From the NCBI GenBank assembly GCA_023414355.1, contig JAEZOB010000046.1, positions 118,985 to 182,984 of the forward strand: DNA of 64,000 nucleotides. The letters run 5' to 3'. This DNA is from Bacillota bacterium. GTDB taxonomy: Bacteria > Bacillota > Clostridia > Lachnospirales > Lachnospiraceae. Below are positions 18,454 through 26,954 of this stretch, piece after piece (within the stretch, counting starts at the first letter, position 1; every line of letters starts with the position of its first letter). The position numbers and the translations under genes are program-made. The notes below the pieces were generated by a model. That model was not told the origin of the DNA. It ran no database searches and saw nothing but the letters and a program-made list of their open reading frames with translations.

Positions 18454-21117
18454 TTATTTGCTCAAATACTCAAGGCGATCATTTACCTGCTTCATCATAT
18501 CTGTATATTTGTCAAGCTTTGCACGTTCCTCCGCAAGCTTATTTTCCGGTGCTTTATTGACAAAGTTCGGATTGGCAAGCATTCCGGTCACACGCTTTAG
18601 CTCTCCCTCGAGACGTTCCTTTTCTTTGGTCAGACGTTCAATTTCCTTATCGATGTCTACCAAATCAGCAAATGGAATGTAGATGACTGCTCCGGGTACG
18701 ACTGTAGATACGGCATCCTCTGAAATGCCTGCCTTATTCTCCTGTACCAATACTTCATTGGCATAACCGAGTGTTGCAAAGAAGATCTTACTGTCAGTAA
18801 AGATGCTGCGTACCTTCTCACTGTCAGATACTACGATTACTGTAGCTTTCCTGCTCGGGGGAACATTCATCTCCGCACGTACATTACGAATTCCCTTGAC
18901 TGCTTCCTTGATCAATTCCACTGCTTCCGCTTCCTTCTCAAATTCGAAGTTATGATTGAATACCGGCCAATCGGAAATCATGATGGAATCTGCTTCCTTC
19001 TGTCCTGACATTTCTTGCAGGGTACAAACGATTTCTTCTGTAACAAATGGCATATACGGATGCAACAGCTTTAGTGAGGTGGTAAGTACATATTTTAAAG
19101 TCCAGAGTGCTGCTGCCTTTGTCTCGTCGGTCTCGCTGTATAATCTGGGCTTTACCATCTCCACGTACCAGTCACAGAATTCTTCCCAGATAAAATCATT
19201 TACCTTCTGCGCAGAAATACCGAGGTCATAGTTCTCCAAGCCTTCTGTTACTTCAGCAACCAGAGTATTCACTCTGGAAAGGATCCATTTATCAGCAATC
19301 GTAAGCAGCTTCTCATCAAGCGTCTCACCAATGGTTGCTTTCTCGAGATTCATCATAATAAAACGTGAAGCGTTCCATACCTTATTCGCAAAATTACGGC
19401 TGGCTTCCACTCTCTCCCAATAGAAACGCATGTCATTGCCGGGTGCATTGCCGGTAATCAGGGAGAAACGGAGTGCGTCTGCACCGTATTTGTCAATTAC
19501 CTCAAGGGGATCAATACCGTTGCCGAGGGACTTGCTCATCTTCCGACCCTGAGAATCTCTGACGAGGCCATGGATCAATACCTTGCTGAAAGGCTTCTTG
19601 CCCATCTGTGCGTAGCCTGAGAATACCATACGGAGCACCCAGAAGAAAATGATATCATATCCTGTGACAAGTACATCCGTAGGATAGAAATACTCCAGAT
19701 CCTCTGTCTTCTCCGGCCAACCAAGGGTTGAGAAGGGCCATAAAGCGGAGCTGAACCAGGTATCCAGTGTGTCCTCGTCCTGACGTAAATGCGTGGAACC
19801 ACACTTAGGGCATCTGGAGGGTTCTTCCTTGCTGACAATGATTTCACCACAGCCGTCACAGTAATAAGCAGGGATTCTATGTCCCCACCAGAGCTGTCTG
19901 GAGATACACCAGTCTCTGATGTTCTCTGCCCAGTTATAATAAATCTTATCAAAACGTTCCGGTACGAACTGGATGTCTCCTGTCTTAACTCCATAGATGG
20001 CAGGTTTGATCAGTTCCTCCATCTTCACGAACCATTGCTGCTTGATTAACGGTTCAACCGTGGTATGGCAGCGATCATGAGTACCCACATTGTGGCTATG
20101 ATCTGCAACCTTAACAAGAAGGCCCAGTTCCTTCAACTCATTTACGATCACCTTACGTGCTTCATAGCGGTCCATGCCCTGATATTTGCCACCGTTACTA
20201 TTGATACTGGCATCATCATTCATGACATTGATTTCAGGAAGGTTATGTCTCTTACCTACCTCAAAGTCATTGGGATCATGTGCCGGAGTAATCTTCACAA
20301 CACCGGTTCCGAATTCCTTATCTACATAATAATCCGCAACCACAGGAATCTCGCGATTCATCAAAGGCAACATGACGGTCTTGCCGATCAGATACTTGTA
20401 TCTCTCATCCTCAGGATGTACCGCTACTGCTGTATCACCAAGCATCGTCTCGGGTCTGGTGGTGGCAACCTCTACGAAGCCCTCTTCACCGACGATCGGA
20501 TACTTAATGTGCCAGAAATGTCCGGCTTGCTCCTCATGCTCAACCTCTGCGTCAGAGATAGAGGTCTGACATACCGGGCACCAGTTGATAATCCTGGAGC
20601 CTTTATAAATATAGCCTTCGTTATACAGCTTGATGAATACTTCATTGACAGCATGATTGCAGCCTTCATCCATCGTGAAGCGTTCTCTGTCCCAATCGCA
20701 GGAGGAGCCTAATTTCTTCAACTGGGAGATAATCCTGCCGCCGTACTCCTCTTTCCATTGCCAAGCTCTCTCGAGGAATGCTTCTCTTCCGATATCCTCT
20801 TTATTTGCGATACCTTCCTTACGCATCTGTTCAATAATCTTAACCTCGGTAGCAATACTTGCATGATCGGTTCCCGGCTGCCAAAGAGCATTGTAGCCTT
20901 GCATCCTCTTAAAACGAATCAGGATATCCTGCATCGTATTATCTAAAGCATGACCCATATGAAGCTGTCCTGTGATGTTCGGCGGGGGAATCACAATCGT
21001 AAAGGGCTTCTTGCTGCGGTCTACCTCAGCATGGAAGTATTTCTTCTCCTCCCATTTATGATACAGTCTTTCTTCGATGTCCTTGGGGTCATAGGTTTTT
21101 GCCAGTTCTTTTTCCAT
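18454..21117 (-). CDS. valS: Valyl-tRNA synthetase
   Basis: 887-aa class I synthetase charging tRNA-Val. HIGH motif as HMGH (53-56, PPPNITGQLHMGHAL), CP1 editing domain (ATTRPETMLGDTAVAVHPED), KMSKS motif (GRKMSKSLGNG) and the C-terminal coiled coil (ERLTKEKERLEGELKR) are all present. The ATG at 21117 has GGAAGAG upstream and gives the usual MEKELAKTYDPKDIEERLYHKWE start; the frame continues upstream without a better site. A T-box leader reads toward it from 22.1 kb, but ~700 bp with palindromic repeats separates the T-box terminator from the start codon. Confidence 0.98.
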   Translation of the reverse strand: MEKELAKTYDPKDIEERLYHKWEEKKYFHAEVDRSKKPFTIVIPPPNITGQLHMGHALDNTMQDILIRFKRMQGYNALWQPGTDHASIATEVKIIEQMRKEGIANKEDIGREAFLERAWQWKEEYGGRIISQLKKLGSSCDWDRERFTMDEGCNHAVNEVFIKLYNEGYIYKGSRIINWCPVCQTSISDAEVEHEEQAGHFWHIKYPIVGEEGFVEVATTRPETMLGDTAVAVHPEDERYKYLIGKTVMLPLMNREIPVVADYYVDKEFGTGVVKITPAHDPNDFEVGKRHNLPEINVMNDDASINSNGGKYQGMDRYEARKVIVNELKELGLLVKVADHSHNVGTHDRCHTTVEPLIKQQWFVKMEELIKPAIYGVKTGDIQFVPERFDKIYYNWAENIRDWCISRQLWWGHRIPAYYCDGCGEIIVSKEEPSRCPKCGSTHLRQDEDTLDTWFSSALWPFSTLGWPEKTEDLEYFYPTDVLVTGYDIIFFWVLRMVFSGYAQMGKKPFSKVLIHGLVRDSQGRKMSKSLGNGIDPLEVIDKYGADALRFSLITGNAPGNDMRFYWERVEASRNFANKVWNASRFIMMNLEKATIGETLDEKLLTIADKWILSRVNTLVAEVTEGLENYDLGISAQKVNDFIWEEFCDWYVEMVKPRLYSETDETKAAALWTLKYVLTTSLKLLHPYMPFVTEEIVCTLQEMSGQKEADSIMISDWPVFNHNFEFEKEAEAVELIKEAVKGIRNVRAEMNVPPSRKATVIVVSDSEKVRSIFTDSKIFFATLGYANEVLVQENKAGISEDAVSTVVPGAVIYIPFADLVDIDKEIERLTKEKERLEGELKRVTGMLANPNFVNKAPENKLAEERAKLDKYTDMMKQVNDRLEYLSK

Positions 21118-21186
21118 AGTTCTCTTCCTTTCGGGGTGTAGTATATTGATGATTTCACTTAACATTTTAGGTGTAGTTCTTGGGAT

Positions 21187-21234
21187 GGTTCTGGATGTTG
21201 TTCTAGGAACGGTTCTGGATGTTGTTCTAGGAAC
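21187..21234. repeat. 24-bp unit tandemly duplicated
   Basis: Two exact, adjacent 24-bp units that begin GGTTCTGGATG and end TTCTAGGAAC, with a third partial unit (GGTTCT) following. They lie in the valS leader just beside the 218-bp palindrome. Confidence 0.9.
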
Positions 21235-21238
21235 GGTT

Positions 21239-21456
21239 CTTTGCTATGGATGGTATATTTTCCTTCCGATGATTGCTTTCAAGTAACACCATACTTCGTT
21301 CATGGAGTTTAGCTGTCGGTCGGAGCTATGTGACCTCCGTGTCACAAGCTCCTAAAATGTCCCTCCATGGACATTTTCCCGACAATCACTCCATGAACTC
21401 AGTAAGTGTTACTAGGAAAGCAATCAAGTCATGTAAATATATCATCCATAGCAAAG
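21239..21456. repeat. 218-bp imperfect palindromic element in the valS leader
   Basis: Arms start CTTTGCTATGGATG (21239-) and end CATCCATAGCAAAG (-21456). Complementarity continues inward through GATTGCTTTC/GAAAGCAATC, AGTAACAC/GTGTTACT, TTCATGGAGT/ACTCCATGAA and GGAGCT/AGCTCC. Two small hairpins lie near the centre (TGTGACctccgtGTCACA and AAAATGTCC...GGACATTTT). It is long enough to be a MITE-like or decayed mobile element, but no transposase is present. The rest of the 21457-21814 gap is AT-rich (TTTATAAATATC-like short repeats) with no gene. Confidence 0.85.
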
Positions 21457-21814
21457 CACCTGTCTCTATAAAGCTTTTACTTGAATACGTGTAGTACTGT
21501 AAAATTGATCGACTTTAAATATTTTATCCTTATCACTTGCCGTATCATTATTTTATAAATATCTTTATAAATATCTTTATAATTATATTTATAATAATCT
21601 TTATAACTAACTTAATTACTATCCTTATTCCCATTCGGATAATTATGCTCTTCATTATATTTATAATTAATTAAATAATTATCCATCTAATCGAACTGCA
21701 ATAGATTTTAGCGCCACAATAAGAAAATTTAGTATTCTCATAAATTATCATTCAGCTGGCTACTTCCGCTTAGGAAGGTGCCGCGATTTTACTTTATGAT
21801 TATTGTGAAGTAAG

Positions 21815-22108
21815 AAATAAAAAAGGTTCCTCGTCTGAAAGGACGAAGAACCGTGGTACCACCTTTTTTTCAGACAGGAGAAAGGCTTGAAATCCTTGGG
21901 AACGAAAAGCTCCTCACTCTGTCTGCTCTACTGCCTGTAACGGGACAACCCGGCATCTCTTACTCACCCTATGGCTTCAGAGCTGCTGTTCCGGAGCTAC
22001 CTTCAATAAGCTTGCTTTGAACCACCTTTCAGCCGGCGAATGGTTCTCTCTGATAAGCTTCTCTTATCTATTCCTCTCCATCACTACATTTTTCGATATA
22101 GTATTTAT
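21815..22108 (-). ncRNA. T-box leader (valine) for valS
   Basis: Minus-strand leader. It contains the T-box AGGTGGTACCACGG (21851-21864) in the antiterminator, overlapping a terminator GGTTCTTCGTCC...GGACGAGGAACC-like hairpin with a T run (21817-21852). Upstream is a Stem I region with AGAGAGAACC and GAAAGGTGG. A candidate specifier codon GTA (Val) falls at 21998-22000. Uncharged tRNA-Val should favour antitermination. The start of the leader matches the promoter at 22112-22140. Confidence 0.92.
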
Positions 22109-22111
22109 ATA

Positions 22112-22140
22112 CTATAATTCAAAGCCCGGCATAATGTCAA
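22112..22140 (-). promoter_or_regulatory. Sigma-A promoter of the valS T-box transcript
   Basis: Minus strand TTGACA (22135-22140), 17-bp spacer, TTATAG (22112-22117). Confidence 0.75.
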
Positions 22141-22177
22141 GAGGTTTTTGTTTGGATGAGATATCACAGTCTTTAAC

Positions 22178-22246
22178 TTTATATATCCTCCAACATTTCA
22201 AAAGAAATGTCAAATTCTATATCTCTTATATATCCTCTAACATTTC
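22178..22246. repeat. 47-bp-spaced duplication at the padR 3' end
   Basis: A 21-bp block (TTATATATCCTC-AACATTTC) occurs at 22178-22199 and again at 22225-22246, the second copy containing the padR stop and last codons. This suggests duplication of the gene's tail into the intergenic space. Confidence 0.65.
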
Positions 22247-22870
22247 TTTACTCCACTCGGCGTATAATCTTGCCTGGCGGAGTCCCAGCTCCAGCACCTT
22301 AAGTAATTGTTTATGATTGCTGTGCACTTCAGATAGCTTCTGCAACTCCTTCTGAAACATAGTGAACAGCATAAGCTTCTGCTGCGCCTGCTGATGAAAT
22401 TCTGTCAGGTGTCTTCGCATCTCCTCCCGGTTATCATCGGTGGCTAAGTACATCTTAAGCAGGAATTCACTACGGGCTGTGTCCTTCTCATTCTCCGCTT
22501 CCATCCACTTTTTCAGAGTTTCCTGTCCCTGTCGGGTAATTCGATACCTGTTTTTTTCTGGCCGTGCACTTTCCTTTTTTCCTTTTTCCGGTGTTGCTTG
22601 CTTTTCTGATTCACCGATTTTACCTGCTAGCACTTCCTCCCAGGGTCCTTCCGGCATATTATCATACTCATGCTTCTTCTCGGTCTCGGAAGCACCGTTG
22701 ATCTGTTCGATGAGCCCTTCTTCCCGAAGCTTGGCAAGCTCGGGATAGATTTGTCCGTAGCTCTCCTGCCAGAAGAAGGACATCCTGATATCAATGATCT
22801 TCTTCATATCATAACCGCTCAGCGGTTCTTCATTTAATAAGCCAAGGATTACGAATCTCGTTTTCTTCAT
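22226..22870 (-). CDS. PadR-family transcriptional regulator with a charged insertion
   Basis: 214 aa. N-terminal winged helix typical of PadR (MKKTRFVILGLLNEEPLSGYDMKKII, then WQESYGQIYPELAKLREEGLI) and a C-terminal helical dimerisation domain. Between the recognition part and the wing strand (YRITRQGQETL) there is a ~45-residue polar stretch rich in Glu, Lys and Pro, so the chain is longer than typical. It follows the 4Fe-4S membrane protein gene by 14 bp with AAAGGAG upstream, so the pair is probably one operon and autoregulated via an AT-rich palindrome at 23654-23672. Confidence 0.92.
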   Translation of the reverse strand: MKKTRFVILGLLNEEPLSGYDMKKIIDIRMSFFWQESYGQIYPELAKLREEGLIEQINGASETEKKHEYDNMPEGPWEEVLAGKIGESEKQATPEKGKKESARPEKNRYRITRQGQETLKKWMEAENEKDTARSEFLLKMYLATDDNREEMRRHLTEFHQQAQQKLMLFTMFQKELQKLSEVHSNHKQLLKVLELGLRQARLYAEWSKEMLEDI

Positions 22871-22884
22871 AAGCGCTCCTTTGA

Positions 22885-23604
22885 TTACATCTTATATTTA
22901 ATGACCTTCTTCTGACAGGTATCTATACATTCCCCGCAAAGAATACATTCTGTATCATACATGTTCCCTGTTTGAACCTTTTCTGACACCTTGATACCCA
23001 TGGGACATTTCCTGTCACAGGTATGACACTGGGTGCAGTCTTCTTGCTTTGCAGTCAGATGGAGCTGTCTGATATGCAGAAGTCGCCCAAGCTTACTTCC
23101 TAGAATCATGAAGGGTGCCATCCAGCAAAGATAATGGCATAATGCTCTCTTACCCATGATAACGGAAGGTATGAAGAATAAAAGAATAATACCATAGTAG
23201 ATTATGTAACCGTAAATATTAGCGATGGATATTCCATGATCCGTCAGATAGAAAAAGTTAACCGTAATCTCCTGCTTACGATACAGGAAGCTGACAATTA
23301 CTCCAATCACCCAAAGGGTCCAGGTCACATACTTGATATTATTCCTCCAGTCCTGTTTCGGATTATTTTGATTGATCAGTGTCGTACATTCCATGATACC
23401 GCCGGCAGGGCATAAGTAAGCGCAGAAGATTCTTCCGAAGAAGATACCTCCCACAAGCATCGTTATAAATACAATAAAGCTGCCGTTGATGATGCCCTCC
23501 ATAGCTCCCATGATAATAACATATGGGGAAAGATAATAAATCGTTATCGGGAAAAGCAGCATAGAGCTGATGATCATCAATTTTCTGAAGTTCTGTCTCT
23601 TCAT
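22885..23604 (-). CDS. NapH-like membrane 4Fe-4S ferredoxin-type protein
   Basis: 239 aa with about four membrane spans, two CxxxC motifs at the membrane faces (CAYLCPAG, CHYLCWMAP) and a C-terminal pair of ferredoxin clusters (CTQCHTCDRKCP and CILCGECIDTCQK). This is the layout of NapH/MauM-type quinol or membrane electron-transfer proteins. No redox partner is encoded nearby, so the electron path is unknown. CAGGAGG precedes the ATG. First gene of an operon with padR. Confidence 0.88.
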   Translation of the reverse strand: MKRQNFRKLMIISSMLLFPITIYYLSPYVIIMGAMEGIINGSFIVFITMLVGGIFFGRIFCAYLCPAGGIMECTTLINQNNPKQDWRNNIKYVTWTLWVIGVIVSFLYRKQEITVNFFYLTDHGISIANIYGYIIYYGIILLFFIPSVIMGKRALCHYLCWMAPFMILGSKLGRLLHIRQLHLTAKQEDCTQCHTCDRKCPMGIKVSEKVQTGNMYDTECILCGECIDTCQKKVIKYKM

Positions 23605-23653
23605 AGTAACCTCCTGTGTAAGTAATATTGATTTGTGATTTCATTATTAAAAT

Positions 23654-23672
23654 ATATATCTTTTAGATATAT
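23654..23672. promoter_or_regulatory. Candidate PadR operator
   Basis: Palindrome ATATATC-TTTTA-GATATAT, 50 bp upstream of the ferredoxin-type gene, in an AT-rich promoter-like region. Assigning it to PadR rests on position and on the AT-rich dyad these regulators usually bind. Confidence 0.45.
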
Positions 23673-23781
23673 TATATTATCATAATACATGTATTCCGTG
23701 ATTTCGTCAATAGGGATTCATTTTATTTTTATTTCAGTTTAACTATCAACTTAGACTCCTTATGCGAAAGGATGTGAAAGT

Positions 23782-23824
23782 AAAAAAATGACCTCAAAAC
23801 ACTTTGAATCAGTGCTTCGAGGTC
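23782..23824 (-). terminator. Terminator of the DUF2935 gene
   Basis: Minus strand stem GACCTCGAAGCACT / AGTGTTTTGAGGTC with loop GATTCAA, followed by ATTTTTTTAC. Confidence 0.88.
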
Positions 23825-23840
23825 CATAGATCGCTATATA

Positions 23841-24761
23841 CTATCTTCTGAACATTCTTAACAACCTCATATAGTGGTTGGCTTCTCGCAAGGTATGGTC
23901 ACCCAGCAACGGAATGATGATGGATTTAATCTTGCAATTGATCAACCCCTGTGTTCCCTGCTCTTTGAAATCCCGAATTGCTTTTGTCGCTGCGAGACTG
24001 TCAGCTGTTACCTTTGCAACAGGTACCGAGTTATCCATGGCTTCTCTGGCTTCCTTCGTGAGTTCATCAAATTCATCACCAAAATGATCGGCCAAGTTAA
24101 ATAGATCCTCTTCTTGCGGATCGAGCAATCCGCGGATGAACTTCGAATGCTCCGCCATAATCCGGTTCCAGAACATTTCCTGCTCCAGTGCCTCATTTTC
24201 GATGCGATAGTCTTCCCCTCTCTGAATACGTTCAATCGTATCACGATATAGCCTTGCTTCTCTCAGGATATGATCGATCAACAGAGGATAGTTCACGGTA
24301 AACATTTTACAGGCTAGTACATCAGCCAATATGGTTTCCTTAAATCGTATCAGAGAGGATACCAGTTCAATTGCCCTTCTGTTTATCTCGTAAACAGCCT
24401 CGTCAAGTCTTCTGTTCACAGGGTAGTTCCTGCTGCCAATTAAATCCATCTCTGCTTTTGTGATATCAATCGGTATATCAATGCCGGTGTAATATTCGGA
24501 AGCCTTTTCCGCATTCATCGTATATTGCGTAACGACCTCTCCCGACTGTAAAACATCTCTGCCAACCACTCCGCCGGAGAGAGCCACTACATCCCACAAC
24601 AGCTTATCAAATTCCTTACGGAATCCGTCAGCCCTCTTCGTAAAGCTCGAATCCCTTGGTGTAAAGCCTAGTTCCAGAAAGAAAGAATGCTCTTTCATAA
24701 TTCTCAAAAAGAATAAATGCAACTCCAGGGAGAGCCTCGCAAAATCTCTGCTCAGATACAT
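23841..24761 (-). CDS. DUF2935 family protein
   Basis: 306 aa, start at 24761 with GGAGG 8 nt upstream. It is all-helical with a twofold layout. Each half has an EHS motif (MKEHSFFLELGF near the start; MAEHSKFIRGLL in the second half) and later a D-H-x-LREA motif (LIDHILREARLY; LLGDHTLREANHYM). The repeated Glu/His positions suggest metal-binding helical bundles, as modelled for DUF2935 proteins. No experimental function is known to me. It lies 76 bp after the membrane coiled-coil gene and may be cotranscribed or separate; its own terminator follows. Confidence 0.88.
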   Translation of the reverse strand: MYLSRDFARLSLELHLFFLRIMKEHSFFLELGFTPRDSSFTKRADGFRKEFDKLLWDVVALSGGVVGRDVLQSGEVVTQYTMNAEKASEYYTGIDIPIDITKAEMDLIGSRNYPVNRRLDEAVYEINRRAIELVSSLIRFKETILADVLACKMFTVNYPLLIDHILREARLYRDTIERIQRGEDYRIENEALEQEMFWNRIMAEHSKFIRGLLDPQEEDLFNLADHFGDEFDELTKEAREAMDNSVPVAKVTADSLAATKAIRDFKEQGTQGLINCKIKSIIIPLLGDHTLREANHYMRLLRMFRR

Positions 24762-24837
24762 AAATTTTCCTCCAGATATAATATACACGTTACATTATTC
24801 TATGAAAGCATCCTATCTTCTGTGATGTAAAAGCAAC

Positions 24838-26064
24838 TTATTCTTCAAGCTCCAGTTGATATCTCCGAACCAGTTTTTCCGCTTCTGCCCTACTGTCGGG
24901 ATAATTTGCAATGATTCCTTTGATAGCAGTGATTGCTTCTGTTTTCTGCTTTTGATTGACATCAATTCTCTCTCTCAGCTTCTGTCTTCGAACGTTAAGT
25001 CTATGGCGAACCTCTACCATCTCCTTGTTATCAAGGATCGCGGTTGGCTGATAGATCCAAATCTCAGAATCAACCACACCATGCTTCTTTAGTTCATGCA
25101 TCAGTTCATTATGAAAGAATTCCATTAACTCCGTATTACTCTGATATCGTCTGGCTTCATCCTTCATCCTGATATATTCCTCCCAAGAAACGCGAAGCTG
25201 TTCGAAGCTGTCTACCATATACTTACTGTAAGCATACTCCAGATAGCTTCTGTTATTCACCGCTTTGATCTTTACCTTGTTCATGAGCATGATCTGACGA
25301 TTTTGCTTAGCCTGAACCATCCTCACGTTTCCTTCATTCTTTCTTGCTTCCAGAAAAATATACAAAGTCGATATCATTCCCATCAGTACCGTCATCAGAA
25401 AGGGGATAGTAAAGCTTGCTTCCGAATAGTTCGACAGAAATGCAAACATCAGGAACAGCAAGACGATCACAACACTTGTAGTCACCGCAATTCCTTTCAG
25501 GAAGGATTGCTTACTCACAATCTCAGCCTCCCGGTCATCCAATGCTTCCCGTTCTTTCTCCAGATGCATCATATCCTGGTCGATCATGATCTGATACTGC
25601 TCACTGTCCCGTATTGCGGGTAGCTCTTTCGGCAGTGCAAGTTCATACCGTTCGAACAAGCGATATTGTCTGTCTGAAAGGATAGAACTTCTTCTTTGCA
25701 GCTTTTCTCTGTCTTTCGTTAGGCTCACTATCTTTCTTGCGGCCTCCTCCAGATTCCCTCTCTGGTCTTCAGATATCCTTTCGATTCGCTGCATATCTGT
25801 CAGATACGAGGTGACCGCCTGATATTCCATCTTCGCTTCCTCGATTTGCTTGTCACTTTCAAGAATAATCTCACAATTATCCTTTACATAACCTATTCGC
25901 TCTGTATTCGTATTCAATTTGAGCGGATTTTTTCCTTCCCTCTTTTTCTCAGAGCGGGATTTCTTCTTGTCAGACGGAGCCACTTCCGCAAAGTCTTCAT
26001 TCTGTTGGAAAAACTCCTTTTCCTCTGAATGTTTTTTCCTTTTGAAAAGATTAAATAGTCCCAT
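24838..26064 (-). CDS. Membrane coiled-coil protein of unknown function (fourth gene of cluster)
   Basis: 408 aa from the ATG at 26064 (GAGGTG upstream). It begins MGLFNLFKRKK, a basic amphipathic start, followed by a charged linker, a long coiled coil (about 75-190, EEAARKIVSLTKDREKLQRR), two membrane helices with a short loop (about 195-240, VVIVLLFLMFAFL and FLMTVLMGMISTLYIFLEA), and a second helical, coiled-coil region to the C-terminus. I recognise no domain. Both soluble ends should be on the same, probably cytosolic, side. It is the last gene of the four-gene operon and could anchor the other products to the membrane (inference). Confidence 0.82.
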   Translation of the reverse strand: MGLFNLFKRKKHSEEKEFFQQNEDFAEVAPSDKKKSRSEKKREGKNPLKLNTNTERIGYVKDNCEIILESDKQIEEAKMEYQAVTSYLTDMQRIERISEDQRGNLEEAARKIVSLTKDREKLQRRSSILSDRQYRLFERYELALPKELPAIRDSEQYQIMIDQDMMHLEKEREALDDREAEIVSKQSFLKGIAVTTSVVIVLLFLMFAFLSNYSEASFTIPFLMTVLMGMISTLYIFLEARKNEGNVRMVQAKQNRQIMLMNKVKIKAVNNRSYLEYAYSKYMVDSFEQLRVSWEEYIRMKDEARRYQSNTELMEFFHNELMHELKKHGVVDSEIWIYQPTAILDNKEMVEVRHRLNVRRQKLRERIDVNQKQKTEAITAIKGIIANYPDSRAEAEKLVRRYQLELEE

Positions 26065-26106
26065 AAATTTCACCTCACCGGTAGCCATTATTCCATACAT
26101 CTTCCA

Positions 26107-26937
26107 TTATGAATGACGAATTTCCGTCTTCCAGGCTTCCAGCAACTCCTCCGTCTTTTGATAATATTCCTGCATCTGCCCTTTTTCTTTCCTTTGCTTT
26201 AAATATCGGATCTCAGCCATAGCCTGCGATTGTTCCGCTTTTTCTCTGATTTGATCCATAAGTTGATCAAGAGATTTCCGCACCTCATCACTTACTTGAT
26301 ATTCTTCAAGCTTTTCACGATACAAGACTTCATATCCCAGAAGCTGCAATGCACTTAAGTATTGGATCAGGCTCTCTTCCCTGCGATTTCTCTCATAGGC
26401 CTCGAGCATAAGCTGAGCCGCTTCTTTTAAGCCTACCGTATGTACCTTAGCAATCGCAAGATTATGAAGAATATCTCCGTAATCCTCCGGATCGAGTTCC
26501 TTTGCCTCAGCAGAATTCAGAAGCTTCTCATATTCCGCCGCAGCCTCTGTATATTGCCCCTCTGCTAAACTATTATCTGCTTTGATACAGCTTCTCTTTA
26601 CCTTAGGCATGCCTATGATATCGTCCAATTTCTTGAGCAATCCCTTGATTTCAAGCTCACTGTAATAATCCGCACTGCAGAGGATGAAGGTTACCATCGT
26701 CTTTACGTCAGCATTTTGTGCTTTAAGCTGCCTCAGTTTCTCTGCCCGTTCGGTTAGCTTCAGCTCTGTCTGTATCCAGTCAATCAGGGCATCCGAATAG
26801 ATCTCCTCGTCAATCATATAGATATGATGGAAGATATAATAGCAGAGCTCCTCAATCGAATATACCTTAATTCCGGTAGAAACAAACCCATATGGAATTT
26901 TCGTTCTGGCACCGCTGCACAGAATCAGCTTGCTCAT
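26107..26937 (-). CDS. TPR-like helical protein of unknown function (third gene of cluster)
   Basis: 277 aa from the ATG at 26937. An N-terminal conserved-looking segment (LILCSGARTKIPYGF, then YSIEELCYYIFHHIYMID) precedes an all-helical chain. Residues about 125-210 look like two or three tetratricopeptide repeats (EGQYTEAAAEYEKLL, then DYGDILHNLAIAKV). The C-terminus is a charged helix. The start is uncertain: a GTG five codons earlier is possible. It lies 17 bp after the Hsp70/actin-like gene and 42 bp before the coiled-coil gene. Probably a protein-protein adaptor. Confidence 0.8.
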   Translation of the reverse strand: MSKLILCSGARTKIPYGFVSTGIKVYSIEELCYYIFHHIYMIDEEIYSDALIDWIQTELKLTERAEKLRQLKAQNADVKTMVTFILCSADYYSELEIKGLLKKLDDIIGMPKVKRSCIKADNSLAEGQYTEAAAEYEKLLNSAEAKELDPEDYGDILHNLAIAKVHTVGLKEAAQLMLEAYERNRREESLIQYLSALQLLGYEVLYREKLEEYQVSDEVRKSLDQLMDQIREKAEQSQAMAEIRYLKQRKEKGQMQEYYQKTEELLEAWKTEIRHS

Positions 26938-26954
26938 CCTCGTAACCCTCACTT

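Noticed and set aside
20065..20712. Long open frame (215 codons) on the plus strand
   Set aside because: It lies fully antisense to valS, with no ribosome binding site; an open shadow frame caused by the codon usage of a conserved gene.
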